Positions 42,226 through 50,241 of a stretch of 56,512 nt of DNA are shown here, piece after piece (positions within the stretch are counted from its first letter, which is position 1; the number at the start of each line of letters is the position of its first letter). Source of the DNA: an uncultured Oscillospiraceae bacterium. GTDB lineage: Bacteria > Bacillota > Clostridia > Oscillospirales > Oscillospiraceae. The stretch spans positions 1 to 56,512 of the forward strand of contig CANRLZ010000007.1 of NCBI GenBank assembly GCA_947631595.1, read 5' to 3'. A model generated the notes under the pieces. It did not search any database. It had not been told where the DNA came from and worked only from the letters and a program-made list of their open reading frames with translations. The position numbers were made by a program, and so were the translations under genes.

Positions 42226-43287
42226 TCAGTCCGCCAGTTTGATGACCGGCTTGATCAGGTCGGCCGGCTTCTCCTTCATCAGGAGCAGCGCCTCCTCCAC
42301 GTGATCCCAGCCCTCGAAGACGTGGGTGGACAGGGGGCTTACGTCCAGTCGGCCGCCGGCCACCAGGGAACCCAGCTTCTCCATGCGCAGGCGGCCTCCG
42401 GGCATCAGGCCGCCGTTGATCTGCTTGTGGCCCATGCCCACGCCCCACTCCACCCGGGGGATGCCGATGGTGTCGCCCTCGCCCAGGTAGTTCACGTTGC
42501 CGATCTTTCCGCCGGGCTTCAGGCACTTCACGGCGCTGCCGAAGGTGTCCACGGTGCCGCCGGCGATGACCACCTTGTCAACGCCCTTGCCGTCGGTCAT
42601 GGCCAGGACCTGCTCCTCGATGGAGCCGTCCTTGTAGCTCACGAAGTCGGTGGCGCCGTAGCCCTTGGCGGCCTCCACGCACAGGGGGCGGGTGCCCACG
42701 GCGATGATCCGGGACGCGCCGCGCATATTCGCGCCGGCCACGCTCATCAGGCCCACAGGGCCGATGCCGATGACCAGGACGGTGTCGCCGAACTGCACGT
42801 CGGCCAGCTCAACGCCGTGGAAGCCGGTGGGCACCATGTCGGAGAGCATACAGGCGTCCACCACGTTGATGGAGTCGGGCAGGTGGGCCAGGTTGCCGTC
42901 GGCGTCGTTGACGTGGGCGTACTCGGCGAAGACGCCGTCCTTGAAATTGGAGAACTTCCACCCGGCCAGCATCCCGTTGGAGTGCATGGAGTACCCGGCC
43001 TGGGCCTCCAGGGAGTTCCAGTCGGGGGTGATGGCGGGAACCAGCACCCGGTCGCCGGGCTTGAAGTCCTTCACGCACGCGCCGACCTCGACCACCTTGG
43101 CGCAGCACTCGTGGCCCAGGATCATGTTGTGGCGCTCGCCGATGGCGCCGGCCCAGACGGTGTGCACGTCAGAGGTGCAGATGGCCACGGCCAGCGGGGT
43201 GATGATGGCGTCTATGGGGCCGCACACGGGCTTTTCCTTCTCGATCCAGCCGATGGCGCCGATGTGCAGCATCGCAAAACCTTTCAT
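42226..43287 (-). CDS. NADP-dependent secondary alcohol dehydrogenase
   Basis: The 353-residue medium-chain zinc dehydrogenase closely resembles the clostridial/Thermoanaerobacter isopropanol dehydrogenases: MKGFAML start, LEAQAGYSMHSNGMLAGWKF, IPRVEWGVGMGHK. Its catalytic zinc ligands fall exactly at Cys37, His59 and Asp150. The NADP-specificity positions keep Arg200 and Tyr218, with Thr199 replacing Ser. It should reduce small ketones or aldehydes with NADPH. GAAGGAGG lies 10 nt upstream of the ATG. It is monocistronic, with a terminator downstream and a 236-bp region upstream in which I found no convincing sigma-A promoter. Confidence 0.93.
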   Translation of the reverse strand: MKGFAMLHIGAIGWIEKEKPVCGPIDAIITPLAVAICTSDVHTVWAGAIGERHNMILGHECCAKVVEVGACVKDFKPGDRVLVPAITPDWNSLEAQAGYSMHSNGMLAGWKFSNFKDGVFAEYAHVNDADGNLAHLPDSINVVDACMLSDMVPTGFHGVELADVQFGDTVLVIGIGPVGLMSVAGANMRGASRIIAVGTRPLCVEAAKGYGATDFVSYKDGSIEEQVLAMTDGKGVDKVVIAGGTVDTFGSAVKCLKPGGKIGNVNYLGEGDTIGIPRVEWGVGMGHKQINGGLMPGGRLRMEKLGSLVAGGRLDVSPLSTHVFEGWDHVEEALLLMKEKPADLIKPVIKLAD

Positions 43288-43485
43288 TCGTCTTGTCCTC
43301 CTTCAGATTTCCGACCTGACCACTTGTTTTGTACAGGGTTCCTTGCCTCCCGCAGCCAGGTCTTTTTCCGTATACCCGTCCCAAATTTTTCCCTGGTTTT
43401 GCAACGGCTATGCGCCCGGACAGAGATGGACAAATTTCCCACCGGCCCACCGTTTCCATGATATGACCGTCCGGCGATTTTGGGC
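43288..43485. other. intergenic region upstream of the alcohol dehydrogenase
   Basis: Nothing recognisable as a gene or known RNA. It is less GC-rich than its neighbours and has no clear TTGACA/TATAAT pair toward the dehydrogenase, so an alternative sigma factor or activator may be used. Confidence 0.4.
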
Positions 43486-43520
43486 AAAAAAAGGCCCGAC
43501 AGCCGCCAGGCTGCCGGGTC
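43486..43520 (-). terminator. terminator of the macrodomain-sirtuin operon
   Basis: On the minus strand a 12-bp stem (43520-43509 with 43504-43493, one G-T and one end mismatch) is followed by TTTTTTT, directly after the sirtuin stop codon. Confidence 0.9.
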
Positions 43521-43523
43521 ATT

Positions 43524-44393
43524 CTATTGCAGGTCGGTCAGGACTTGTTGGATGTCCGCGTTGATACAGATGGACTGCGTTTCGATCTCCTGGGGGCAGA
43601 CGGCCTCGCCGTAGTTGACGCAGGCGTAGACTGCCGCCGGGTTGCGGGCGGTCATGCGCCAGAAGGGGTATTTAATGATGCCGGGCGTGTTGTACCCCAC
43701 GCCCAGCTCCAGGAACAAGACGCGCCCGTCTCCCCTGCTCCGCAGGAAGTTCTCATAGCGCTCCGCCGCCTCGTGCCAGCCCTCGTCCTCCACAAAGGCG
43801 TCGTCGGCCCGGAGGTTCATGGTCAGGGGGCTGCCACAGTGGGGGCAGACGGGGAGCAGCTCCGTGGGGACGCGCATATCCGCCTGCCGCTCCACCATCG
43901 CCCGGACGGTGGCCTCATTGTCAAAGGTCTCCTGACAGCAGGGTTTCGAGCATTGAAACAGGCCGTAGTCGCCCTGGGTGTAGAAGAGCCGCGTTTTCTC
44001 CACGCCCGCCTTTTGGAAGCAGTGGTCCACGTTGGTGGTGAGCACAAAATAGTCTTTGTTTTTCACCAGCTCCAGGACTTGCTCATAGACCGGCCTGGGC
44101 GCGTCCAGGTAGCGGTTGAGGTAGATATACCGGCTCCAATAGGCCCAGTGTTCCTCCGGGGTCGGGTACGGGTAAAAGCCGCCGGAATACATGTCCCGAA
44201 AGCCGTATTTGTCGGCGAAGTCTGCAAAATACCGCCGGAACCGCTCCCCATCGTAGACAAATCCCGCCGAGGTGGACAGCCCCGCCCCCGCGCCCACCAC
44301 CACGGCGTCCGCCGCGGCCAGGGCGTCCCGCAGGCGCTTCAGGTCATCCCAGTAACTCCCGGTAGATGCGGAGATCGGCGTCTTGAAAGACAT
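43524..44393 (-). CDS. class M sirtuin (SirTM), protein ADP-ribosyltransferase
   Basis: The 289-residue Sir2-fold protein has VVVGAGAGLSTSAGF (31-45, NAD-binding), TTNVDHCFQKAG with Asn121 and Asp123, and TQGDYG, where Gln140 stands at the place of the usual catalytic His. That replacement, and linkage to a Zn-macrodomain, are the marks of SirTM, which ADP-ribosylates proteins instead of deacetylating them. Zinc cysteines are in FQCSKPCC and LPVCPHCG. GGAGG lies 9 nt upstream of ATG 44393, so the gene really overlaps the macrodomain gene by 50 nt. The GcvH-L and LplA2 genes of the staphylococcal/streptococcal version are missing here. Confidence 0.88.
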   Translation of the reverse strand: MSFKTPISASTGSYWDDLKRLRDALAAADAVVVGAGAGLSTSAGFVYDGERFRRYFADFADKYGFRDMYSGGFYPYPTPEEHWAYWSRYIYLNRYLDAPRPVYEQVLELVKNKDYFVLTTNVDHCFQKAGVEKTRLFYTQGDYGLFQCSKPCCQETFDNEATVRAMVERQADMRVPTELLPVCPHCGSPLTMNLRADDAFVEDEGWHEAAERYENFLRSRGDGRVLFLELGVGYNTPGIIKYPFWRMTARNPAAVYACVNYGEAVCPQEIETQSICINADIQQVLTDLQ

Positions 44394-45105
44394 TGAAGAT
44401 CACCTCCGTGTCCCCTTTATATTGCCGCACCGTATCCACGGCGATTTTCGCGGCCTCGCCATGGGGGAAATGAAACTCCCCCGTGGAGATACAGCAGAAG
44501 GCCACGCTCCTGATCCCGTTCCGCCGGGCCAGCTCCAGACAGGAGCGGTAGCAGGAGGCCAGCAGCGCCCGATCCCTTTGCGTCACAGCCCTGCGTATGA
44601 TGGGGCCGACGGTGTGGAGCACATGGTCGCAGGGCAGGTTGAAGGCGGGCGTGAGCTTGGCCTGCCCGGTGGGTTCCTCGTGGCCCTGCTTCTCCATAAG
44701 CTCCGCGCAGACCAGCCGAAGCTGCACCCCGGCGTAGGTGTGGATGGCGTTGTCGATACAGCCGTGGCAGGGCACATAGCAGCCGGTCATGCCGGAGTTG
44801 GCGGCGTTCACAATGGCGTCGCATTTCAAGGCGGTGATGTCGCCCTGCCAGAGGTAGACGCCCGGCTCCACGGGCGTCAAATCGGCCACATTCGTCACGC
44901 CCTTCCGGGCGGTCTCCTCCCGCAGGTACGCATCCTGGACGCGCAAAAAGCCCTCGTCCACCGGCCCCGCCGGGCGGACGTTCATCAGGGAGCGCAGGAG
45001 GTGCCTTTGCCCCACCTCGTCAGAAGGCATCTGCAAATCCCGATACCGTGTCTGCTCAGAGAGCAGCTTTTGTATGAGAAGGGTCCTTCTCTCGTCCTGT
45101 GTCAT
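44344..45105 (-). CDS. zinc-containing macrodomain ADP-ribosylhydrolase
   Basis: The 253-residue protein has an N-terminal helical extension (1-80), then the macrodomain: LWQGDITALKCDAIVNAANSGMTGC (about 85-109) with the ADP-ribose loop, and CYVPCHGCIDNAIHTYAG, whose Cys/His/Cys set (Cys109 or 113, His114, Cys116) is the zinc site of Zn-macro enzymes. It also has AKLTPAFNLPCDHVLHTVGP and AFCCISTGEFHFP, the second phosphate loop. It should remove ADP-ribose added by SirTM, encoded 50 nt inside its 3' end. It is first in the operon, behind GGGAGGAAAGG. Confidence 0.9.
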   Translation of the reverse strand: MTQDERRTLLIQKLLSEQTRYRDLQMPSDEVGQRHLLRSLMNVRPAGPVDEGFLRVQDAYLREETARKGVTNVADLTPVEPGVYLWQGDITALKCDAIVNAANSGMTGCYVPCHGCIDNAIHTYAGVQLRLVCAELMEKQGHEEPTGQAKLTPAFNLPCDHVLHTVGPIIRRAVTQRDRALLASCYRSCLELARRNGIRSVAFCCISTGEFHFPHGEAAKIAVDTVRQYKGDTEVIFNVFQDADLRIYRELLG

Positions 45106-45416
45106 AGGGTCACCTTTCCTCCCGGAGATGCGGAGTTTTCTCTTTGTGTAACGGAAAAACGGCCGGGCGCCACTGGGTATGCGGTTTTACACCGCAAAGG
45201 CGGGCGTTTCAATGATCGTTCGGCGCTGTATCAAAGTCCGCAAGATCATATCTGTTGCCACTCCAACATTGATACAATGCAACGAAGCGTCCGGATACCC
45301 CCACACGCCACCCTAATTAACGGTAGGGAATAAGTCAGAATGGCGAGGGTGTGTATTGCGAGTGAATATAGTCTCTATGCCACTACAATTCCACCTTCTA
45401 TTTTCTTAGATCAAAC
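45106..45416. other. intergenic junction between the sirtuin operon and the AT-rich island
   Basis: About 310 bp without a gene. Composition shifts here from GC-rich to AT-rich. TGCGGTTTTACACCGCA can form a small hairpin and the region holds imperfect inverted repeats (CACGCCACCC and GGCGAGGGTGTG). No tRNA, att-like repeat pair or insertion sequence was recognised. Confidence 0.4.
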
Positions 45417-46184
45417 TCAGTTTTGAAACTCCTTCTCAAAATTCCATGCTTCAAATACATTCACATAATTAGAGCGTATCTGTTCCCGTTGTTTTTCCCA
45501 GCCGTAACGATGCTTGCAGCATTTATCAATGTCTTTCAGATATTCATCCACTTCCTCTAGGGCACTTGAAACTCTATCATGCTGAATTGATAATACTGTT
45601 TTCATAGGTTCACTTGCAGAAGTTACCAATCCGCCTGAGAGATTTTGCATTAGATAGTTTATTCTTGTTTTATTGATTGCAATTCTTACTGCATTACATC
45701 CCGTTATAATTGGCTGCATATTGGCCGCCGTTCCCTTGCAGAATTTTTGGTGTGCTGATAGCAAGAGATTCTTTTGCCTAAACGGTGCATAATCAACTCC
45801 TTGCAAAGCAATAATCTCACTCTGAATCATTCTTGTTGATTCATCCAAGAGATTATCCGGAACGATCGCCTCTGCGTTGTTTTGATAATCGGATATATTT
45901 TGCTGCATCAAAAATAATGCTTGGTATAAATAAAGCGCTTGGTAGAATATGTATTCCTCCACAGATGCTTTTGCAGTAATATATTTTTGCACCTCACAAA
46001 TCAAAACCACAAGCATACTTGCGAACGCTCCTCCAAATACTGTCAGCGCAAGATTATTTGAAAGCCATATTGTATTTAATTCAAGAATATGTGCCTCAAT
46101 ATTCACCGTAGTGAAATAAGTCAATGCCAAAAATACAATTGACATACCAGCAGTAAATTTTATTACCTTAACGCTGCCTCTCAT
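45417..46184 (-). CDS. membrane protein of unknown function (AT-rich island, third gene)
   Basis: The 255-residue protein has two N-terminal membrane helices (about 8-26, FTAGMSIVFLALTYFTT; and about 43-65, NLALTVFGGAFASMLVVLICEV), followed by a long, mainly helical cytoplasmic part with possible coiled-coil stretches (ALYLYQALFLMQQNISDYQNN; VSSALEEVDEYLKDIDKCC). I do not recognise a family. Codons are AT-rich, unlike the flanking genes. It lies 26 nt downstream of the 46211-47065 gene on the same strand. In defence or toxin operons such two-helix proteins can be membrane effectors, but that is inference from layout only. Confidence 0.7.
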   Translation of the reverse strand: MRGSVKVIKFTAGMSIVFLALTYFTTVNIEAHILELNTIWLSNNLALTVFGGAFASMLVVLICEVQKYITAKASVEEYIFYQALYLYQALFLMQQNISDYQNNAEAIVPDNLLDESTRMIQSEIIALQGVDYAPFRQKNLLLSAHQKFCKGTAANMQPIITGCNAVRIAINKTRINYLMQNLSGGLVTSASEPMKTVLSIQHDRVSSALEEVDEYLKDIDKCCKHRYGWEKQREQIRSNYVNVFEAWNFEKEFQN

Positions 46185-46210
46185 ACATATCCCCTTTTTA
46201 TATGATCAAA

Positions 46211-47065
46211 TTACTTTTCCTGTCCCTCTTGTTCCGAAATTGAGATAGTTTTTAACGCCTCACCTATTTTAATAGCCTGTACGGGAACATACTCACCATT
46301 GAGACGAACTCCTCCACCGGTCAATGAGAACAATTCCCTTGACGCATTTAGGTCCAGTCGCAAATTCTCGTTTGAAAGCAACTGATCCAGGCCAGCCGCT
46401 ACCTTCTCCGAAAGAAATTTCTCAGCTTCCTTCTGCCGTTCAATACACAGTTCTTTGGTTTCACAGTCTTTCCTGATTTGAGCGTTACCGATTATTCGGA
46501 TCTCATTTACAACGCCAAGCATGTGATAGACCAATCTCATCGCATGGGCTTTGGCTTCCTGTTCATCCATCTCGAAGTAAAACCGTTCAAATACCTCATC
46601 GATCTGTGAAGAAACATCTGCAAACCGTCTATCTGGCTCAATTTGTTTCATATTCGCCGTCTTTGCTGTCATTGTGACCTTTTGCTGACTTTTCCCGCTG
46701 AGGGCATTTTTTATGCCGCGGCCCTTCTCCTTGATCCAAGGCCATGCAGTATTTTTCCACCAAGGAGATATAATCTCTCGAAACAGTAATCTACCTCCGG
46801 CTGCAATGGCCGTGGCCAGAGCTTCTCCGACTTGCTGTGCAAACTCTTCCTGCTCTGGCGTCAATTGAACGTGCCGTTCTTCATAAGGGTATGGATCACG
46901 ATCATCGCTCCGCAAATCGTCCAAATCGTACTCTTCCCACTCGATAATGTCCGGATTCTGATTATTTTCGTCCCGCGTCAATCCTCTCACGCGGTCTGGA
47001 TCGTTCTTAGAGCGAATGAGGTGATCTCCATCTTTTACAATGGGCTTATATACTTTCTCTCCCAT
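46211..47065 (-). CDS. soluble protein of unknown function (AT-rich island, second gene)
   Basis: The 284-residue protein shows an acidic N-terminal region (RSKNDPDRVRGLTRDENNQ; EWEEYDLDDLRSDDRDPYPYEE), a short amphipathic/hydrophobic stretch with ISPWWKNTAWPWIKEKGRG near 100-118, and a helical C-terminal half with many charged residues. I do not recognise a family. It is AT-rich in codon use. It lies between the nuclease-like gene (29 nt upstream) and the membrane protein gene (26 nt downstream), so the three are probably one transcript and may form one system. Confidence 0.68.
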   Translation of the reverse strand: MGEKVYKPIVKDGDHLIRSKNDPDRVRGLTRDENNQNPDIIEWEEYDLDDLRSDDRDPYPYEERHVQLTPEQEEFAQQVGEALATAIAAGGRLLFREIISPWWKNTAWPWIKEKGRGIKNALSGKSQQKVTMTAKTANMKQIEPDRRFADVSSQIDEVFERFYFEMDEQEAKAHAMRLVYHMLGVVNEIRIIGNAQIRKDCETKELCIERQKEAEKFLSEKVAAGLDQLLSNENLRLDLNASRELFSLTGGGVRLNGEYVPVQAIKIGEALKTISISEQEGQEK

Positions 47066-47094
47066 TCTGTGTCTTCTCCTTCAAACAAGACAAA

Positions 47095-48021
47095 TTATAA
47101 ATATTTCCTGAACGCCTTCTTCATTTTGAGCATGACATCGATCACCCAGTCGAATTGTGCATTCCATTGATCCTTGTCACCGAAAGTCACGCTCTTTTCG
47201 ATAATGATACGGCTTGCCTTACGCTCCGGCAGTTCCCTCCAGTCAAAGGTCAATCCAGTATCGGATTCGATGGCGTCCTTGTTACTAAAAAGGGAGTGGA
47301 ACAGGTCTTTATCCTCGCTGATATACAGTTCCACATCCAGTTCATTCCGTTTCTGAATCTGCGTCACGGCGATGTGGCAAGCAGAAGAACCCACACTGAA
47401 GTTCATCCAATAATCCATAGACGGCTTTCTGCGATTGAAGTTCTTTGCAAACTGAGCATTTTGGAAGGCATAGTCCTGAAATGCCACCCAATAATCGTAT
47501 CTCTGCTGCTGAGTCCCATTTGCGGACTCGCTCTTTTTTACTTCCTTTGTCCAGTCGTTCGGCTTTTCAATGACCTCAAACTTCACAGCAGGCTCGGAAG
47601 TACCGATGCGATACAGTTTTATCTCGCATAGGAAAAATCCGATTTTCTCATCGGTATGGTTATTCAGCCATTCGATGGCAGCTTTGTGTTCCTCACGGGC
47701 GTGTTTCACTACCCATATAATCACATCCGCCGATTTGCCGGACGCATAAGTTATCAACTTGCCGAGGTGGTCGTGGTTGGTGTCCTCCAGCTGATTCTCA
47801 ATGATGATTTTCCGATCCGTTCCCGTCTCGGACGCAAAGATATCGACATTGAAATCCCCCACGGAAGACTCCGTTTCGTCGACGGTAATATCAAGCCCAA
47901 CTGCATCCGCAAGGAGCGCAATGTTATCATCCTGTGACAACCATGGCGTGAAGTCCAGGGCTTCATGCGGCCACACCGTCCGCAAGTCCTTTATTTCTTC
48001 AAGTCTGCTCAAATTCATCAT
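47095..48021 (-). CDS. DUF4268 / PD-(D/E)XK nuclease-like protein (AT-rich island, first gene)
   Basis: The 308-residue protein has an N-terminal PD-(D/E)XK-like core: VGDFNVDIFASE (54-65, acidic residues Asp56 and Asp60), then IIIENQLEDTNHDHLGKLITYASG with the E-N-Q motif at 75-77. The C-terminal half (YDYWVAFQDYAF, SMDYWMNFSVGSS, KRNELDVELYISED) matches the DUF4268 domain. Related proteins occur in mobile and defence-type islands. Nuclease activity is predicted, not shown. Start is ATG 48021, with GGAGG 9 nt upstream. It heads a three-gene AT-rich operon. Confidence 0.83.
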   Translation of the reverse strand: MMNLSRLEEIKDLRTVWPHEALDFTPWLSQDDNIALLADAVGLDITVDETESSVGDFNVDIFASETGTDRKIIIENQLEDTNHDHLGKLITYASGKSADVIIWVVKHAREEHKAAIEWLNNHTDEKIGFFLCEIKLYRIGTSEPAVKFEVIEKPNDWTKEVKKSESANGTQQQRYDYWVAFQDYAFQNAQFAKNFNRRKPSMDYWMNFSVGSSACHIAVTQIQKRNELDVELYISEDKDLFHSLFSNKDAIESDTGLTFDWRELPERKASRIIIEKSVTFGDKDQWNAQFDWVIDVMLKMKKAFRKYL

Positions 48022-48138
48022 TGTGTCATTCCTCCTCACGTTTTACAGTAGGTAAGCTGGATATCGTATCCGAAGTCTATCGCCGATTCTGGTCGGTGGA
48101 CACGGCCGATTTCGCTACTCTTTTTACCCCCTCGCCGG

Positions 48139-49356
48139 TCAGTCTTTGTGTTCTTTCAGCCAGCGCAGTGCCAGCCAGGTGTGGACGGCCGCTCCGCGGC
48201 TCAGCACCGCGTCGTCGAACTTCGCCTTGGGGTGGTGCTGCGCGTAGCAATACCCCTTGTCCATATCGCCGGCGACCAGAAACATCGTCGCGGTCGGGAC
48301 CCTGTGGCTCACGAAGGCGAAATCCTCGCTGCCGCCCCCCGCCTTGCCGCCGCTGATGACGTTTAAATTCATCGCCGCCGGGCCAAGCAATTCCTGTGTA
48401 TAGGTCAACGTATCCGTGGCCAGCGCCGGGTCGACGTCCATGCAGGGACAGTAATCATAAAACTCCACCTCCGCCTGACAGCGCATAGCCGCCGCCAGAC
48501 CGGCACAGATCTCCCGCATACGGGTCTTGATCCGCTCCCCGACGGCGTTTTCCGGGTCCGTGGTGCGGATGGTGCCCCACATCTCCGCCTTGTCCGGGAT
48601 GACATTGCTCACCTCGCCTGCCGCAAAATGACCGGTCGTAAAAATGCCGAACTCGTTGCCGTCCAGCTCGCGGGCGCTGATTTCCTGCAAGGCGATGTGG
48701 ATGTGCGCGGCGGCGGTGATGGGATCGACCGCCAAGTGCGGCGAGGCGCCGTGCCCGCCCTTGCCGCGCACCGTGATGTGGTACTGCTCGCAGGAAGCGG
48801 TGGATACGCCGCCGTCTGCCACCAGCACGCTGCCGCTTGCAAGCGGCACGCCGGCCATGACGTGGATCATCGCGGCGGCGTCAACTTTCGGGGCCTCCAG
48901 CAGACCGTTCGCCAGCATGTCGGGAGACCCCTGAAACAGCTCCTCCGCCGGCTGAAAAACCAACTTGACAGTGCCCTCCAGCTCATCCTCGTGGGCTTTG
49001 AGCAGTTTCGCCGCGCCCAAGAGCATGGCGGTGTGCATATCGTGTCCGCATCCGTGCATCCGGCCGGGAGACAGGCTGGCAAACTCGACGTCCGCCTCCT
49101 CCGCGATGGGCAGCGCGTCCATATCGGCGCGCAGCAAAAGCGTCTTGCCGGGCTTTTTCCCTCCCGCCAGGGCGATAAGGCCGGCTTTGCCGCACTCCAC
49201 CGGCGCGTACCCCATGCCGATCAGCTTTTCACGCACATAGGGCAGGGTGTAGGCAAGGTCGAAGCCCAGTTCGGGGTGTCGGTGCAGATCATGCCGTATG
49301 GCTTGCAGTTCTTCCTGTATGGCGGCGGCCTCCGCCAGGATCTCTTTGGGACCCAT
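48139..49356 (-). CDS. M20-family amidohydrolase/peptidase
   Basis: The 405-residue metal-dependent amidohydrolase belongs to the M20D aminoacylase/carboxypeptidase group (amhX/hippurate-hydrolase-like). It has IRHDLHRHPELGFD, LLLRADMDALPI, MHGCGHDMHTAMLLGAA (metal ligands), FQPAEE with catalytic Glu, the dimerisation domain around GKGGHGASPHLAVDP, and GGGSEDFAFVS near the end. Start is ATG 49356; an upstream TTG is in the ribosome-site region. The substrate, an N-acyl amino acid or dipeptide, is not known. It borders the AT-rich island but has normal GC. Confidence 0.9.
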   Translation of the reverse strand: MGPKEILAEAAAIQEELQAIRHDLHRHPELGFDLAYTLPYVREKLIGMGYAPVECGKAGLIALAGGKKPGKTLLLRADMDALPIAEEADVEFASLSPGRMHGCGHDMHTAMLLGAAKLLKAHEDELEGTVKLVFQPAEELFQGSPDMLANGLLEAPKVDAAAMIHVMAGVPLASGSVLVADGGVSTASCEQYHITVRGKGGHGASPHLAVDPITAAAHIHIALQEISARELDGNEFGIFTTGHFAAGEVSNVIPDKAEMWGTIRTTDPENAVGERIKTRMREICAGLAAAMRCQAEVEFYDYCPCMDVDPALATDTLTYTQELLGPAAMNLNVISGGKAGGGSEDFAFVSHRVPTATMFLVAGDMDKGYCYAQHHPKAKFDDAVLSRGAAVHTWLALRWLKEHKD

Positions 49357-49405
49357 AGCTTTTCTTCCCTTTCCTTTCAAAGTTTAGGACGACAGCTCTT
49401 TAGAC

Positions 49406-49434
49406 ATTGTACCACAACTGTCCCCGGATTTCCA
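49406..49434 (-). promoter_or_regulatory. promoter of the M20 amidohydrolase gene
   Basis: Minus strand TGGAAA at 49434-49429, a 17-nt spacer and TACAAT at 49411-49406. The -35 is only fair. Confidence 0.5.
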
Positions 49435-49461
49435 CCCGGCAAGCGGGCGCTTTTTTGCGGC

Positions 49462-49490
49462 TTGACGGGAAGGAGAAACCGCATTAGAAT
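49462..49490 (+). promoter_or_regulatory. promoter of the GIY-YIG gene
   Basis: TTGACG at 49462-49467, a 17-nt spacer and TAGAAT at 49485-49490. Confidence 0.75.
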
Positions 49491-49535
49491 GATACTGTCT
49501 GAAATTGTCAGGCGCAAAGGCGAGGAGGACGTGAA

Positions 49536-50195
49536 ATGGGGTACATCTACATTCTGACAAATCCGTCGTTCCCGGAGTATGTGAAGATCGGCTACGCCAC
49601 CGATGTGGAGCAGCGGCTGGCGGAACTGAACCGCAGCACCGCCGTGCCCTTCGCCTTCCGGGTGTACGCCACTTACGAGGTGGACTCCGCCCTTCCGGAC
49701 AAAAAGCTCCACTCCATCCTGGACAAGCTCAACCCCGACCTGCGCTCGGTGGAGGATGTGGACGGCAAGCGGCGCATCCGGGAGTTCTACGCCATGACGC
49801 CGGAGGACGCCTACTCCATCCTGGAGGCCATCGCGGAGATCAACGGCTACCGCAGCCGATTGAAAAAGTGGCGCGCTACCGCCGCGGCGCAACAGGACGA
49901 GGCGCTGGCCCAGGAGATCCAGACGCTGCACCGGGAGCGTCAGGCGCCGTTTGCCTTCTCCCTTTGCGGCATTGGGCCGGGGGAACAGATCGAGTTTTGC
50001 TACGGGAGAAGTGAGAACAACGGCGTACTGTGTGAGGTCGTGGACGACAAGCACGTCAGCTACCGGGGCGAGGTCTGGTCGCTGTCCGCCCTGGCTAAGC
50101 ATCTCTCCGGCATCAGGAGCGCGGTCGCCGGGCCGCGGTTCTTCAAATACAACGGCGAATGGCTCAACGACCTCCGCCACAGGGCGGATGGATAG
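49536..50195 (+). CDS. GIY-YIG nuclease-family protein with RAMA-like C terminus
   Basis: The 219-residue protein begins with a GIY-YIG-type core of the T5orf172 kind (GYIYILTNPSFPEYVKIGYATDVEQRLAELN, 2-32), with a following Glu-containing helical segment. A helical middle (RLKKWRATAAAQQDEALAQEIQ) comes next. The C terminus, LCEVVDDKHVSYRGEVWSLSALAKHLSG then FFKYNGEWLNDL, resembles the RAMA/DUF4357 DNA-modification-associated fold. Role is unknown; such fusions are found near restriction and phage-related loci. GGCGAGGAGG precedes the ATG. Single gene with its own promoter and terminator. Confidence 0.82.
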   Translation: MGYIYILTNPSFPEYVKIGYATDVEQRLAELNRSTAVPFAFRVYATYEVDSALPDKKLHSILDKLNPDLRSVEDVDGKRRIREFYAMTPEDAYSILEAIAEINGYRSRLKKWRATAAAQQDEALAQEIQTLHRERQAPFAFSLCGIGPGEQIEFCYGRSENNGVLCEVVDDKHVSYRGEVWSLSALAKHLSGIRSAVAGPRFFKYNGEWLNDLRHRADG

Positions 50196-50199
50196 GAAA

Positions 50200-50226
50200 A
50201 GCGGGTCACCCTCCGGGTGACCCGCT
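50200..50226. terminator. terminator between the GIY-YIG and patatin genes
   Basis: A 12-bp perfect stem AGCGGGTCACCC with GGGTGACCCGCT and a 3-nt loop, between convergent genes. The flanking T-run is weak. Confidence 0.75.
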
Positions 50227-50241
50227 CTGTTTCGGCGAACA

